Below are positions 18,948 to 27,888 of a stretch of DNA of 48,893 nucleotides, piece by piece; the stretch's first letter is position 1; the number at the start of each line of letters is the position of its first letter. The stretch covers positions 1-48,893 of the forward strand of contig CADCUI010000016.1 in NCBI GenBank assembly GCA_902805845.1, in the 5' to 3' direction. The position numbers were made by a program, and so were the translations under genes. Origin of the DNA: an uncultured Nocardioidaceae bacterium (GTDB lineage Bacteria; Actinomycetota; Actinomycetes; Propionibacteriales; Nocardioidaceae). The notes beneath the pieces are model-generated. The model worked only from the letters and a program-made list of their open reading frames with translations. It made no database searches and had not been told where the DNA came from.

Positions 18948-19745
18948 TCAGCCGAGAAGCGAGCCGAGACCGCCCCGTCCGATGCCCACCCGTGCGGGAA
19001 GCCGCTTGACGACCGTCGGCGGCAGCTCACTCTCGAGCGCGTCGTACGCCGAGGGCAGGAGGCCGGACAGCATCCGCAGCCGTCGTCCGGCCCTCAGCCC
19101 GGACACGGTCAGCGTGAGCAGCGCATGCGCGGTGGCTCTCGCCCGTTGGTCGCTGGCCAGCGCGCCGGCCTGGATCGCGACCCGGCGAGCCTCCTGCAGG
19201 TGCAGGCGGGCGGCCGGCACGAGCGTCAGCGCCCACACCTCCAGCGCCTCGCGCGGCCATCCTGGCCGGCAACCCTGCGGCAGTGTCAGCAACATCAGCA
19301 TCGGGTCCGCGTCCGTGGCGCTGCGCCGGGCAGGACCGCGTGGTGCGGGCACGCTGGGAGCCGACGGGTCCATCGGCGTGACCGGGACGACCCGCGGCAC
19401 CGGGGCACCAGCCCCACGTCGCGGAGGCGGCCCGCCCGAAGGCCCGATCATGGGCCCGCTGGCAGGCCGCGTCGACGGCATTGTCGGGGGCATGGTCGGG
19501 GGCACGCTGCGCTGCTGCGGGATGCTCGCCGCCGCAGGCACCGTCGTCCGTGCCAGTGCGGCGCGGAACGCATGGTTCAGCCGGATGAACGCCTCCTGCA
19601 CCGCGAGAGGCACGGTTCCGTCCTCGCGGACGTGCCGGTCGGGATGCAGGAACCGCGCGCGCTCCCGGTAGGCCGACTTGATCTCCTCGACCGTCGCGTA
19701 GCGCGGCACCCCCAGTACCGCGTACACGTCCATCTCCGCCCCCAT
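18948..19745 (-). CDS. J-domain (DnaJ-like) protein
   Basis: 265 residues. An N-terminal J-domain has MDVYAVLGVPRYATVEEIKSAYRERARFL and the HPD tripeptide at 34-36, which stimulates Hsp70 ATPase. A Pro-rich linker with repeated PPTMP units (about 72-130) follows, then a C-terminal helical region of unknown fold. There is no Gly/Phe or zinc-finger region, so this is a class III co-chaperone. ATG 19745 and ATG 19733 are both possible starts; the first has a TAGAAA box seven bases upstream, the second has GGGGG upstream. Confidence 0.85.
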   Translation of the reverse strand: MGAEMDVYAVLGVPRYATVEEIKSAYRERARFLHPDRHVREDGTVPLAVQEAFIRLNHAFRAALARTTVPAAASIPQQRSVPPTMPPTMPSTRPASGPMIGPSGGPPPRRGAGAPVPRVVPVTPMDPSAPSVPAPRGPARRSATDADPMLMLLTLPQGCRPGWPREALEVWALTLVPAARLHLQEARRVAIQAGALASDQRARATAHALLTLTVSGLRAGRRLRMLSGLLPSAYDALESELPPTVVKRLPARVGIGRGGLGSLLG

Positions 19746-19810
19746 GGGCACATTTCTACCCGAGTCGGGCAATCCCACACCACGGCCCTTGGTCCTTCCG
19801 GGGGTCCCGC

Positions 19811-19924
19811 TCAGCGACCGAGGTTCAACAGCACCGTGAGTAGGACCGACAGGCCGACGGAGATGAGGATCATGACCAGGCAGCCGACGGCGCCGCCGAC
19901 GGGACGGATCCGGACGGGGCTCAT
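19811..19924 (-). CDS. 37-residue single-pass membrane peptide
   Basis: The peptide MSPVRIRPVGGAVGCLVMI plus 18 more residues has a basic N-terminus, a Gly-Gly turn, one membrane helix and a C-terminal LLTVLLNLGR. Actinobacteria have similar tiny membrane proteins of unknown function. It has no ribosome binding site of its own; instead a 14-codon frame with a good binding site ends inside its ATG (ATGA), suggesting coupled translation. Confidence 0.6.
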   Translation of the reverse strand: MSPVRIRPVGGAVGCLVMILISVGLSVLLTVLLNLGR

Positions 19925-19965
19925 CGGGGCGCCGCTGACGTCTGGGTTGCGCTGCGTGGGCTCAC
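19921..19965 (-). CDS. Possible 14-codon leader peptide upstream of the membrane peptide
   Basis: GTG at 19965 is preceded by GAGGAG at a five-base spacing and opens a frame encoding VSPRSATQTSAAPR. It stops at TGA overlapping the next ATG. It is either a coupling leader or chance; the strong binding site makes it worth recording. The remaining gap up to 20106 shows no other feature. Confidence 0.35.
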   Translation of the reverse strand: MSPRSATQTSAAPR

Positions 19966-20106
19966 GCGGTCTCCTCGGGGACTCGGGGCAGGGCAGGTCA
20001 GTCACGTCCGTGCCCGACCGCGTCGCCGCCGAAACGTTCGACCGCCTCCGACAGCGCCCCGGACCCGTCGCGCCGTGCCGGCCGTCGACCGAGAAAGGGC
20101 GGGCGC

Positions 20107-21831
20107 TCAGACGCCCTCCTCGAGGCGGCGGCCCGTCAACCGCCGCCACAGCCACCCGGACGGCACGAATCGACCGTCGAGCACGTACTCCGTCGTCGGA
20201 GGATGGGTCAGCGTCGCGTCGAGGGAGCGACGTCCTGCTGCCTGCGCGGCGAGCAGGAGCTCGTCCCCCGGTTCGAGCACGACCTCGTCGTCCGGCGCCG
20301 CGATGCTGTCGTCGCCTCGCATCAGCGCCAGCACGACGACGTCGAGCTGCCGGTCGCGGTCCTCGGGGTCGCGCAGGACGGCCCCCAGCGGGAGCCCGTC
20401 CGCCAGCCTGGGCAGGAGCGCGGGTGCCTCCTCCTCGACCAGGCGGAGGCTCCACAGGTCGGGGGTCTGGGAGCCGCAACGCTCGCGGATCTTCTCGATC
20501 ATCCCGTCGGCCCACTCGTCGCCGAGGTGCGGCACCCGCGGCAGGAACTGCATGAGCGCGGGGTTGGCGAGCCGGGCGAGCACCTCGTGCACGATGACCT
20601 CCGAGGGCATCATCCCGAAGTCGACATGGGATGCCCGGTAGAGGGCGGCGTTGGCGGAGTGGTTCTGGAGGGTGACGAGGAAGAGCTCCGGCCGAGCCCG
20701 ACGCGCCACTTCGAGCAGCCACAGGTTCGCCATGTCGTCCTGGGAGGCCGCGACGAACGCGACTGCCTCGTCCAGGCGGGCCGCGGCGATCGCCTCGGCG
20801 TCCCGCCGGGCCGAGTCCCGGCCCATCGGCCCTCCTGCCTCCACCACCGAGACGTCGATGCCCTCCTCCCGAAGGTCGGTGGCGAGCTCCTCCAGCAAGG
20901 GGCCATGTCCACACACCACCCACCGACCGCGGGGCATCGGGTCCTCCCGCGGCGGGATCGGCGTACCGGGGGTGCTGGTGAGCCAGATCATCAGCTGGTA
21001 GGCGGCCGGCGACCGGAAGATGATGCGCAGGTAGTTGCCGAACCGGTCCAACGGGTTGACCACTTCCCAGGCCCCGAAGGCACGCATGCGCTCAGCGACC
21101 TCTCGGGACGACGTCCGGGCGATCACGGGCAGCCCGGGACGGAGCAGCCCCGTGGTCATCGTGACGTCGAGGTTCGTCTCGTCGTCACCGGCCAGCGCCA
21201 CCACGCCCTCACAGCAGGCGTGGGTGATCCCCGACAGCAGCAGGGTGCCGGTGTCCCGGGCGTCGCCCAGCAACGCCGGGGCGTCGGCCCGGTAGGCGTC
21301 GAGCTCCACCGCCGCCACGCGGTTCTCGTCGTCGTCGAGGACGACGAACCGCCGGCCCATCTCGTCGAGGGAGCGAACCAGCCGCTTGGCGGAGTTGCCG
21401 TAGCCCACGACGACGAGGAAGGGCTCCACGAGGGACTGCACCTTGCGGGCGACCTGGCGACGCGCCAGGGCCCTGCGGAACGCCCGGTCCTGCATGAGCG
21501 CGAGCATCGACCCGATCGCGTAGGCCCAGCCGATCACCGAGAGGAAGATCGCGACGGTGACCCACATCCGCTGCTGGGTCGTCAGCTCGTAGGGGATCTC
21601 GCCGAAGCCGATCGTCGTGGCGGTGTAGCTCATGAAGTAGAACGCCTCGAAGATCGTCATCCGGCGGGACGTGCCGTCGGCGTCCTGTCCCGGCAGCAGC
21701 GAGAGGCCGAGCACGCTGCCCGCGAAGATCACGATGAGGACGATGAGCGGGACGCGCATCCGTCGCAGCACCGTCGTCAGCCCTGACGAGACGCGCGGGA
21801 CCCTGACCTCGTCCGGTGGCGGCTGGTGCAT
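20107..21831 (-). CDS. Potassium channel with two RCK/TrkA-type domains
   Basis: 574 residues. Two membrane segments (about 27-47 and 88-110) flank a pore loop with the selectivity-filter-like TTIGFGE (72-78), where the usual GYG is GFG. Two cytoplasmic RCK-type Rossmann modules follow: EPFLVVVGYGNSAKRLVRSL from about 135, and GRWVVCGHGPLLEEL from about 325. A TrkA_C-like end contains the acidic DDEVVLEPGDELLLAA. Duplicated RCK modules suggest a BK/GsuK-like gating arrangement. The gene starts five bases after the small membrane protein gene, so the two form an operon. Confidence 0.88.
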   Translation of the reverse strand: MHQPPPDEVRVPRVSSGLTTVLRRMRVPLIVLIVIFAGSVLGLSLLPGQDADGTSRRMTIFEAFYFMSYTATTIGFGEIPYELTTQQRMWVTVAIFLSVIGWAYAIGSMLALMQDRAFRRALARRQVARKVQSLVEPFLVVVGYGNSAKRLVRSLDEMGRRFVVLDDDENRVAAVELDAYRADAPALLGDARDTGTLLLSGITHACCEGVVALAGDDETNLDVTMTTGLLRPGLPVIARTSSREVAERMRAFGAWEVVNPLDRFGNYLRIIFRSPAAYQLMIWLTSTPGTPIPPREDPMPRGRWVVCGHGPLLEELATDLREEGIDVSVVEAGGPMGRDSARRDAEAIAAARLDEAVAFVAASQDDMANLWLLEVARRARPELFLVTLQNHSANAALYRASHVDFGMMPSEVIVHEVLARLANPALMQFLPRVPHLGDEWADGMIEKIRERCGSQTPDLWSLRLVEEEAPALLPRLADGLPLGAVLRDPEDRDRQLDVVVLALMRGDDSIAAPDDEVVLEPGDELLLAAQAAGRRSLDATLTHPPTTEYVLDGRFVPSGWLWRRLTGRRLEEGV

Positions 21832-21836
21832 GCGCC

Positions 21837-22223
21837 TCAGCGCCGCTGGAAGGAGACCGTCTCGATGACCAGCAGCACCACCGAGACGACGTTGGCGAAG
21901 AGCGCGCCGCCGGAGAGCGACACGACGACCGCGGTCTCCTCCGCGGACAGCGCGCCTCCGCCGACGTTCGTGGCGTAGGTCCAGATGACGGCCGCGGCGA
22001 TCAGCTGCACGTTGGCCACGAGGCTGGTGGCGAGGTGGACCGCCCCGATCTGGGTGCGGTCGCCGAACTTGAGGACCGTCGCGACGAGGTTGACGACGAC
22101 CGCCGCGAACAGCTCCCACGGGCTGTGCAGAGCAGGGTCGGCGATGTCCCCGATGAAGAACCCGAAGTTCAAGGTGGCGGCGAGCAGCACGAAGAAGCCG
22201 AAGACCACCTTCTCCAGGTTCAT
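21837..22223 (-). CDS. Small four-helix membrane protein paired with the channel (DUF6394-like)
   Basis: 128 residues with about four hydrophobic segments. Distinctive parts are MNLEKVVFGFFVLLAATLNFG, FFIGDI, LFAAVVVNLVATVLKFGDRT and HLATSLVANVQLIAAA. From memory it resembles DUF6394; that assignment is not certain. ATG 22223 has GGGAG upstream. Only five bases separate its stop region from the channel start, so a channel accessory subunit is inferred. Confidence 0.7.
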   Translation of the reverse strand: MNLEKVVFGFFVLLAATLNFGFFIGDIADPALHSPWELFAAVVVNLVATVLKFGDRTQIGAVHLATSLVANVQLIAAAVIWTYATNVGGGALSAEETAVVVSLSGGALFANVVSVVLLVIETVSFQRR

Positions 22224-22438
22224 CCACGCTCCCGTGCTCGAGTGAGCGCATCGTACGACGCGCCGGGACGACCGACCCGGACGTGCGGCCCGGCGGGTCC
22301 GAGCACCCGTGCCGCCGTACGACATCCGGCCGTTCGCCTCCGCCCTCCTTCTGCCGGTTGCGATACTGCAGTCGTCGTCGACGCGGGACGGGGGCCGCCA
22401 GGGCAGTCCATCGCGGTGAGCCAGGACAGGACGGTGAC

Positions 22439-25400
22439 ATGCGCTCGTCGCGTCGGGTGGTCACGGTGCTCTTCGCCGACCTCGTCGGCTTCACCGCGCT
22501 GTCCGAGCGGCTGGACCCCGAGGACGTCGCTGCCGTCCAGCAGGCGTACTTCGCTCGTGCGCAGGAGACCCTGCAGCGCCACGGGGGTGTGGTCGAGAAG
22601 TTCATCGGCGACGCCGTCGTCGGCAGCTTCGGCGTGCTCCGCGCCCGGGACGACGACGCCGAGCAGGCCATCCGGGGTGCCCTTGACATCGTGGCTTCCG
22701 TGCAGGAGCTCGGTGAGCTCTTCGAGCTCGACGAGCCGGGACTCCAGGTGCGGGTGGGGGTCAACACCGGCGAGGTCCTCATCACCGGCGACCGTGACGG
22801 CGACTGGCAGCTGACCGGCGACGTCGTCAACGTGGCGTCGCGCCTGCAGTCGCGGGCACAGCCGGGGTCCGTTCTGGTCGGTCCGGACACCGCCCTCGCG
22901 GTCGAGTCGTCCGTGCTGCTCGAGCCGGCCGGCGGGATGACCCTCAAGGGCAGGACGGAGCCGCTCGACGTGTTCAACGTCGTCGCCCCCCGGTCCGCGC
23001 CCGTCGGCCGCACGACGTTCCTCGGCGGGGCGTCCGGCGTCGTCGGACGGGAGTCGGAGACCAGGCTCCTCCTCGACGCCTGGACGTCATCGGACACGGT
23101 CGCGCAGAGCTGGCTGCTCACCGCTCCTCCGGGCGCCGGGAAGTCCCGCCTCGTCGCCGAGCTGGCCGACCGAGTCACCGCGCAGGGCGGTCAGGTGTGG
23201 GCGACGGCGGCTGCAGCCGGCGACAACGGCGGCTACCGATGCGTGGGGCACTTGATCCGCCAGAGCCTCGGGCCGGCCGCCGACTCTGCGGACCTGGTGG
23301 GCGAGCTCGAGGCTCGTCTGCGTCACCGAGGCGCATCCGACCTCCGCGCGGCGGTCAGCGCCGAGCACGTACGCGCGCTGCTCGCGGGCGAGGAGCTCTC
23401 CGCCCAGCCCGAGGACCTCTTCGCCTCGTGGCTCGCAGTCCTCGAGGCGGCCGAGGGGGACCACGCTCCGGTGTGGATCGTGGAGGACCTCCACATGGCA
23501 GGTCCGGACCTGGTCGACTACCTGCACACGGCGCTCGCGGCTTCCACCGGGTCGAGGCGGCTGCTGGTCATGACGTCGCGGCCGTCCCCCTCCGTCGAGG
23601 CCCTCGCCGCCGCCGAGCCGGCGCTCCAGTCGCTGCACCTCGACCCGCTGTCGGTCGGCGCCACCGGCGAGATGGCGGAGGCACTTCTCGGTCGCGGTGT
23701 GCTGAGCGACGAGCTGGTGACGACGATCGCCGAGCGATCGCGGGGCAACCCGCTGTTCATCGAGGAGCTGTTCCGCTCCTGGGCGCAGGCGGGCGTGCTC
23801 CAGCCGCTCTCCGGCGGGAGCTGGCGGTTGGCGGGCACCGGATCGACCGACCGGGTGCCGACGACCGTGCAGTCGGTCTATCTCGGCCAGCTCGACGGGC
23901 TGCCGGACCAGCCTCGCCAGGTCATCCATTCCGGATCGATCCCGGGGTACACGTTCCCTTCGGCTGCGCTGCCGGTCCTGGAGGTGGCCGACGCCGGGGC
24001 CGGGCTGCAGCTCCTGACCGAGCTCGGTCTGCTCATGGGGCCGCACGACGCCGACGTCCACCCCGCCTCCTACACCTATCGCCACGGACTCCTTCGTGAG
24101 GTCGCCTACGCCTCGCTGTCGCGGGTCGACCGGGCCCGCCTGCATCTTCGCTTCGCCAGGTGGGTGGACCAGGGCCGGTCCGGGAACGACGCCGACGAGG
24201 CCGTCGGCCGGCACCTCGCGGCGGCGTACGACAACCTGCCGCGGCTGGCCGAGCCCCTGGAGGAAGGGCTGACGCGCAACGCCCTGGCGGAGGAGGCCGG
24301 GGAACGGCTCGAGCTCGCCGCCGAGCTGCACCGGACCAGCGCACCACTGCGAGCCGCCGTGCTCCTCGAGCGAGCCCTCGCCGTTGCCGGCGGCGCGGAG
24401 CCGCGGGTCACGCTGCGGCGGAGACTCCGGCTCGGCGTGGCCCAGCTGCGCTCGGGGCGCCTCGAGGACGCGATGCGGACCTTCGCCGCTGTCGGTGACA
24501 CGGCACGGCTTCCGGAGGACGTGGCGGCACTGGTCACCGCTGCGCTCGGCTACGAGGACGCGCTGTTCGCCAGCCGCCTGCCACGTGACACCTGGGGTGC
24601 CGACGGCAGCCGTCTTCTCGGGCTCGCCCTCGAGGCGGGGCCGCCCGACGACCAGCGCGCCCGGCTGCTGGCCGCGCTGGGCCGGACGCAGGTCTACGGC
24701 GGCGCCGGGCTGGAGAAGGGGCGTGCGACGTGCGCGCAGGCCGTCCGGCTGGCCACGGCGTCGAGGTCGGACTCGGCGCTGGCCTACGCGCTGCTGGCGT
24801 CCCTCGCGGGGATGACGGGTCCCCACCTCGGCAGGGAGCGCCGTGAGGCACTGCGACTCGCCGGTGAGGCAGCGCGCCGGGCGGACGACGGGGAGGCTGA
24901 GCTGGAGACCGCTCGGCTGCAGCTCGTCGAGGCGCTGGAGGAGGGCGACGTCGAGGCCTCGGAGGTCGCACGATCCCGGGCCACCGAGCTGGTCGAGGAG
25001 CTCCGGCGGCCGCTCTACTTCTGGTACCCGCCGATGTGGGAGGCGATGAGGGCGCTGATGAACGGCGACCCCTCGTCGGCTGAGCCGCTGGTGCGCACCT
25101 TCCGGGACGAGGGCACGCGCTGGCACTACCGGGACGTCGTCCCTGTGCACATGGTGCAGGAGCTGGAGCTGTGGACCCTGTCCGGTGACCCTGCGCGTGC
25201 GCTGCCGCTGTTGCGCTCCCTGTTCGCGCGCGGCGCGGACCCGTGGGCATCCGTGCTGGCCGCGGCGCTGGCGCGCTCCGGGGAGGCCGAGGAGGCCCGG
25301 CAGCTGTTCGGGGCACACATCGAGGGCAGCCTCGAGGACCCGAAGGACCTCAGCTGGACCTACCTGGCCGCGCTCCGAGCCGAGGTGGTCGAGGCCGTGG

Positions 25401-25681
25401 GCAACGCGTCCGCTGCTGCGGAGCTGTCGCGGCTTCTCGAGCCGTGGGAGGGACGGGCAGTCGTCCTCGGGTCGGGGGCGGTGTGCCTGGGCGCGGTCTC
25501 CCACTTCCGGGGACTGGCGGCACGGACGGCCGGCGATCTGGACACCGCCGTCAGGTGTTTCCGGGACGCCGTCATGATGAACGACAGCATGGTTGCCCGG
25601 TGGGCCGCGGCAAGGTCGCGCCACGAGCTCGACCGGACGGTGGCCCTGACCGAGGCGTCGACAACGAGGAGCATGCGATGA
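22439..25681 (+). CDS. Class III adenylate/guanylate cyclase fused to AAA ATPase and TPR-like region
   Basis: 1080 residues. The N-terminal cyclase domain (1-185) has LFADLVGFT with metal-binding Asp14, KFIGDAVVG with Lys54 and Asp58, and GDVVNVASRLQ with Asp128, Asn131 and Arg135, so catalytic residues appear complete for adenylate cyclase. An ATPase domain follows, with Walker A APPGAGKS at about 229-236 and a Walker B-like WIVEDLHMA. A long helical region with TPR-like pairs reaches the C-terminus. This is the cyclase-AAA-TPR regulator type; no DNA-binding domain is visible. AGGACGG precedes ATG 22439. Its stop overlaps the next ATG (ATGA). Confidence 0.9.
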   Translation: MRSSRRVVTVLFADLVGFTALSERLDPEDVAAVQQAYFARAQETLQRHGGVVEKFIGDAVVGSFGVLRARDDDAEQAIRGALDIVASVQELGELFELDEPGLQVRVGVNTGEVLITGDRDGDWQLTGDVVNVASRLQSRAQPGSVLVGPDTALAVESSVLLEPAGGMTLKGRTEPLDVFNVVAPRSAPVGRTTFLGGASGVVGRESETRLLLDAWTSSDTVAQSWLLTAPPGAGKSRLVAELADRVTAQGGQVWATAAAAGDNGGYRCVGHLIRQSLGPAADSADLVGELEARLRHRGASDLRAAVSAEHVRALLAGEELSAQPEDLFASWLAVLEAAEGDHAPVWIVEDLHMAGPDLVDYLHTALAASTGSRRLLVMTSRPSPSVEALAAAEPALQSLHLDPLSVGATGEMAEALLGRGVLSDELVTTIAERSRGNPLFIEELFRSWAQAGVLQPLSGGSWRLAGTGSTDRVPTTVQSVYLGQLDGLPDQPRQVIHSGSIPGYTFPSAALPVLEVADAGAGLQLLTELGLLMGPHDADVHPASYTYRHGLLREVAYASLSRVDRARLHLRFARWVDQGRSGNDADEAVGRHLAAAYDNLPRLAEPLEEGLTRNALAEEAGERLELAAELHRTSAPLRAAVLLERALAVAGGAEPRVTLRRRLRLGVAQLRSGRLEDAMRTFAAVGDTARLPEDVAALVTAALGYEDALFASRLPRDTWGADGSRLLGLALEAGPPDDQRARLLAALGRTQVYGGAGLEKGRATCAQAVRLATASRSDSALAYALLASLAGMTGPHLGRERREALRLAGEAARRADDGEAELETARLQLVEALEEGDVEASEVARSRATELVEELRRPLYFWYPPMWEAMRALMNGDPSSAEPLVRTFRDEGTRWHYRDVVPVHMVQELELWTLSGDPARALPLLRSLFARGADPWASVLAAALARSGEAEEARQLFGAHIEGSLEDPKDLSWTYLAALRAEVVEAVGNASAAAELSRLLEPWEGRAVVLGSGAVCLGAVSHFRGLAARTAGDLDTAVRCFRDAVMMNDSMVARWAAARSRHELDRTVALTEASTTRSMR

Positions 25682-26457
25682 GCACGGGGGACAACACGTT
25701 CGACCCCCAGGCGGCGGGGGCGGTGATCGACCGCGAGTGGCGGTCCGCGATCCAGCTGCTCGAGGGGCTGGGCGACGGCGAGTGGCAGCTGCCCACGCGC
25801 TGCGCCGGCTGGAGCGTGCGCGACCTGGCGTTGCACAACGTCTGGGGCGTCACCATGGAGGTCGACGCGCTGCGACGGTCCGCCCGCGGGGACAGCGATC
25901 CGGCCGAGGGCTACACCATGCCCACCCACAGTCCGCCGACGGAGATCCTGGCCACGTTGCGACTGGCCGTGACCGACCTGGTGGACGGGGTTTCGGCCCT
26001 CAGCCCTGCGGACGCGGACAGGAGCTGCCCGATGCCGTACGGCGAGGTCCCGCTGCCGGCCGTCCTCGCGGTGTTCATGTTCGAGGCCGTGCTGCACGCC
26101 AACGACCATGCCGATGCAGTCGGACGAAGCGCTCCACTCGGCCCCGAGGTGACGCCGGTCATCGCCTCGGTCCTGGCCGCCTTCCTGCCCAGCATGGCCA
26201 TGGCGAGCACGGCCGAGCGACCCGACGGGGCCACCTTCACGGTCGTCGGCGAGACCGTGCGGCTCGACGGAGGGTGGTCCGGCTCCGCGCTCGTCATGGG
26301 GCCAGCCGTTGCGGACCCGTCATTCGCCGTCAGCGGCGATGACTCGTCCGCACTCCTGTTCGTCACGGGCAGGCTCGACGTCGACGACCCTCGGCTGACG
26401 GTACGCGGGGACCGCGAGCTGGCGCGTCGGTTCAAGGAGCTTGTCCCAGGTCCCTGA
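25678..26457 (+). CDS. MDMPI/DinB-fold protein (maleylpyruvate isomerase family)
   Basis: 259 residues. The N-terminal half has LPTRCAGWSVRDLALHNVWG and EAVLHANDHADAVG, giving the histidine and acidic residues of the DinB-like metal site used by mycothiol-dependent maleylpyruvate isomerase. A C-terminal domain follows (about 170-259). The substrate cannot be told. It overlaps the cyclase stop by four bases, so the two are translated together; the enzyme may respond to or feed the signalling protein. Confidence 0.82.
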   Translation: MSTGDNTFDPQAAGAVIDREWRSAIQLLEGLGDGEWQLPTRCAGWSVRDLALHNVWGVTMEVDALRRSARGDSDPAEGYTMPTHSPPTEILATLRLAVTDLVDGVSALSPADADRSCPMPYGEVPLPAVLAVFMFEAVLHANDHADAVGRSAPLGPEVTPVIASVLAAFLPSMAMASTAERPDGATFTVVGETVRLDGGWSGSALVMGPAVADPSFAVSGDDSSALLFVTGRLDVDDPRLTVRGDRELARRFKELVPGP

Positions 26458-26458
26458 C

Positions 26459-26540
26459 AGGGCGGGCTCGGCGAGCCAGGGTGACTGCGATGCCGAGGAT
26501 CCGGGGGTCCAGCACGGACGCCATGCCGAGCACCCGCCCT
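26459..26540. terminator. Inverted repeats between convergent stops
   Basis: A small hairpin GGCTC-GGC-GAGCC (26465-26477) lies inside a wider 8-bp inverted pair, AGGGCGGG (26459-26466) and CCCGCCCT (26533-26540). The 81-base gap separates the MDMPI-like and HNH genes. Terminator function is inferred. Confidence 0.3.
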
Positions 26541-27795
26541 ATTGGCGGATCCGACTGAACCGGATCTCCCCGGAGGCCAGCACAGTCGACGCGAACGCCG
26601 CGTCGTGTGCCTTCTTGTGGTGGCGGGGACAGAGACTGTGACCTTCGGCGATCGAGGTGGCTCCGCCACGGCTGAACGGCACACGGTGGTGGACGTGGCA
26701 CCAGTTCGCCGGGATGTCACAGCCCTCGGCGCGGCACGTCCTGTCCCTCGCGTGGATGACCTTGCGTTGGGCCGCCGTGTGGAAGCGGCGTTCCCGGCCG
26801 TAGTCGAGAACTGCGGAGGCGCCGCCGAGGACCTGCGGCACCAGTCCCGCCTCGCACGCGAGCCGGCGCGCCTGCCCCGCGGAGAGCAGGTGTCCGTTGA
26901 GCAGGTCAGCGGCCTTCAGGCCATCCGTCAGGCTCGCGGCGTCGATGCTGACAAGCAGCGTGGTGTTCAGTCCACCGGTGTGGGGCAACCGGTCGACGGG
27001 ATAACGCTCGACGTACTCGACAAAGGCCTGGCCGAGCAGGACGGAGTTCGTCACCCGCCCTCCGTGCTGGTCGGTGCGGTCGTAGGCGTCGGACCGGCGG
27101 GGTGAGGCCAGCGCGTTGAGTGCGGTTGCCAGCATGTCACCGTTCAACGTGGGCATGGCGAAACGGCCCCACGTGGTGCCCGCGCCGTCGTCCCACAACG
27201 TCAAGAAGGTCTTGCGGGCTGCCGCCTCCTCCTGCCGGGCAAGCTGGCGTCCAAGGTGCAGCTCGGCGGCCTCGGGATCGACGACCTCGAAGATCCGCCG
27301 GCCCAGCACGCGCAGCTCCTGGGGCCCGAAGACCTTCGCCTTCTCCAGCAGGTGCAGCTCGGCCTTCGCACGTCCCTCCGCTCCAACCGACGACGGGAGC
27401 GACTCGACCGCGGCCACGATCACCTCGGCCTGCTCCCAGGAGACCATCCCGCTCTCGAGCGACTCGCCCGTGCGTGAGCGCGGCCCCTGCAGCGACGCGG
27501 TCAGCACCACCTCACGGCGAGCGCGGCGGCGGTCCATCGCCGTCGCCGCAGCCAACCACGCAGGCGTGGAACACGCTGACGCCTCTCCCACGTCTGCTCG
27601 GTCGGCCGCGGCCAGAAGCCGCATCCGGAGGCCGGCCAACCGGGCCTCGGCGCGGTGGAGCTCCACCACCGACTCCGCAAGCTCCTCCACCGCCATGCCC
27701 AGGTGAGAGGCGTTGGTCAGCCCGTCCAGCACCTCGTGCACACGTCCGGCGAACGCGTGCAGCGGGTGCCTGCGACGCTGCGTGCCCTCTGACAT
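26539..27795 (-). CDS. DUF222/13E12-type HNH endonuclease domain protein
   Basis: 418 residues. An N-terminal DUF222 helical region (VVELHRAEARLAGLRMRLL, SWEQAEVIVAAVESLP) is followed by a C-terminal HNH site CDIPANWCHVHHRVPFSRGG and LCPRHHKKAHD, with paired cysteines and histidines. This is the multicopy actinobacterial 13E12 repeat family, some members of which are DNA-damage induced in mycobacteria. ATG 27795 is preceded by GTGAGG. A degenerate LexA-like box lies 33 bases upstream. Confidence 0.88.
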   Translation of the reverse strand: MSEGTQRRRHPLHAFAGRVHEVLDGLTNASHLGMAVEELAESVVELHRAEARLAGLRMRLLAAADRADVGEASACSTPAWLAAATAMDRRRARREVVLTASLQGPRSRTGESLESGMVSWEQAEVIVAAVESLPSSVGAEGRAKAELHLLEKAKVFGPQELRVLGRRIFEVVDPEAAELHLGRQLARQEEAAARKTFLTLWDDGAGTTWGRFAMPTLNGDMLATALNALASPRRSDAYDRTDQHGGRVTNSVLLGQAFVEYVERYPVDRLPHTGGLNTTLLVSIDAASLTDGLKAADLLNGHLLSAGQARRLACEAGLVPQVLGGASAVLDYGRERRFHTAAQRKVIHARDRTCRAEGCDIPANWCHVHHRVPFSRGGATSIAEGHSLCPRHHKKAHDAAFASTVLASGEIRFSRIRQ

Positions 27796-27827
27796 GACCT
27801 CACGCTGGAGCGTCGTACCGACAATTT

Positions 27828-27845
27828 TCGAGCACACACGTTCTA
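27828..27845. promoter_or_regulatory. Degenerate LexA/SOS-like box between divergent genes
   Basis: TCGAGC-ACACAC-GTTCTA resembles the actinobacterial SOS box TCGAAC-N4-GTTCGA, but with a six-base spacer and one changed base in each half. It lies upstream of the HNH gene and overlaps the -10 box of the divergent pentapeptide/DinB gene. Confidence 0.4.
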
Positions 27846-27849
27846 TACT
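27844..27849 (+). promoter_or_regulatory. TATACT -10 box
   Basis: TATACT is a near-consensus -10 element 39 bases before the ATG at 27889. A convincing -35 box is not visible. The right half of the LexA-like box overlaps it. Confidence 0.5.
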
Positions 27850-27888
27850 TGTGGAAGGGACTCGAATTGCGGCGCTAACGTCTGCGCC

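Noticed and set aside
20107-23178. A 1023-codon minus-strand frame running upstream of the potassium channel
   Set aside because: Only the part below 21831 shows channel and RCK motifs. The upstream part lies antisense to the cyclase gene and across the small membrane protein, with shadow-like composition.
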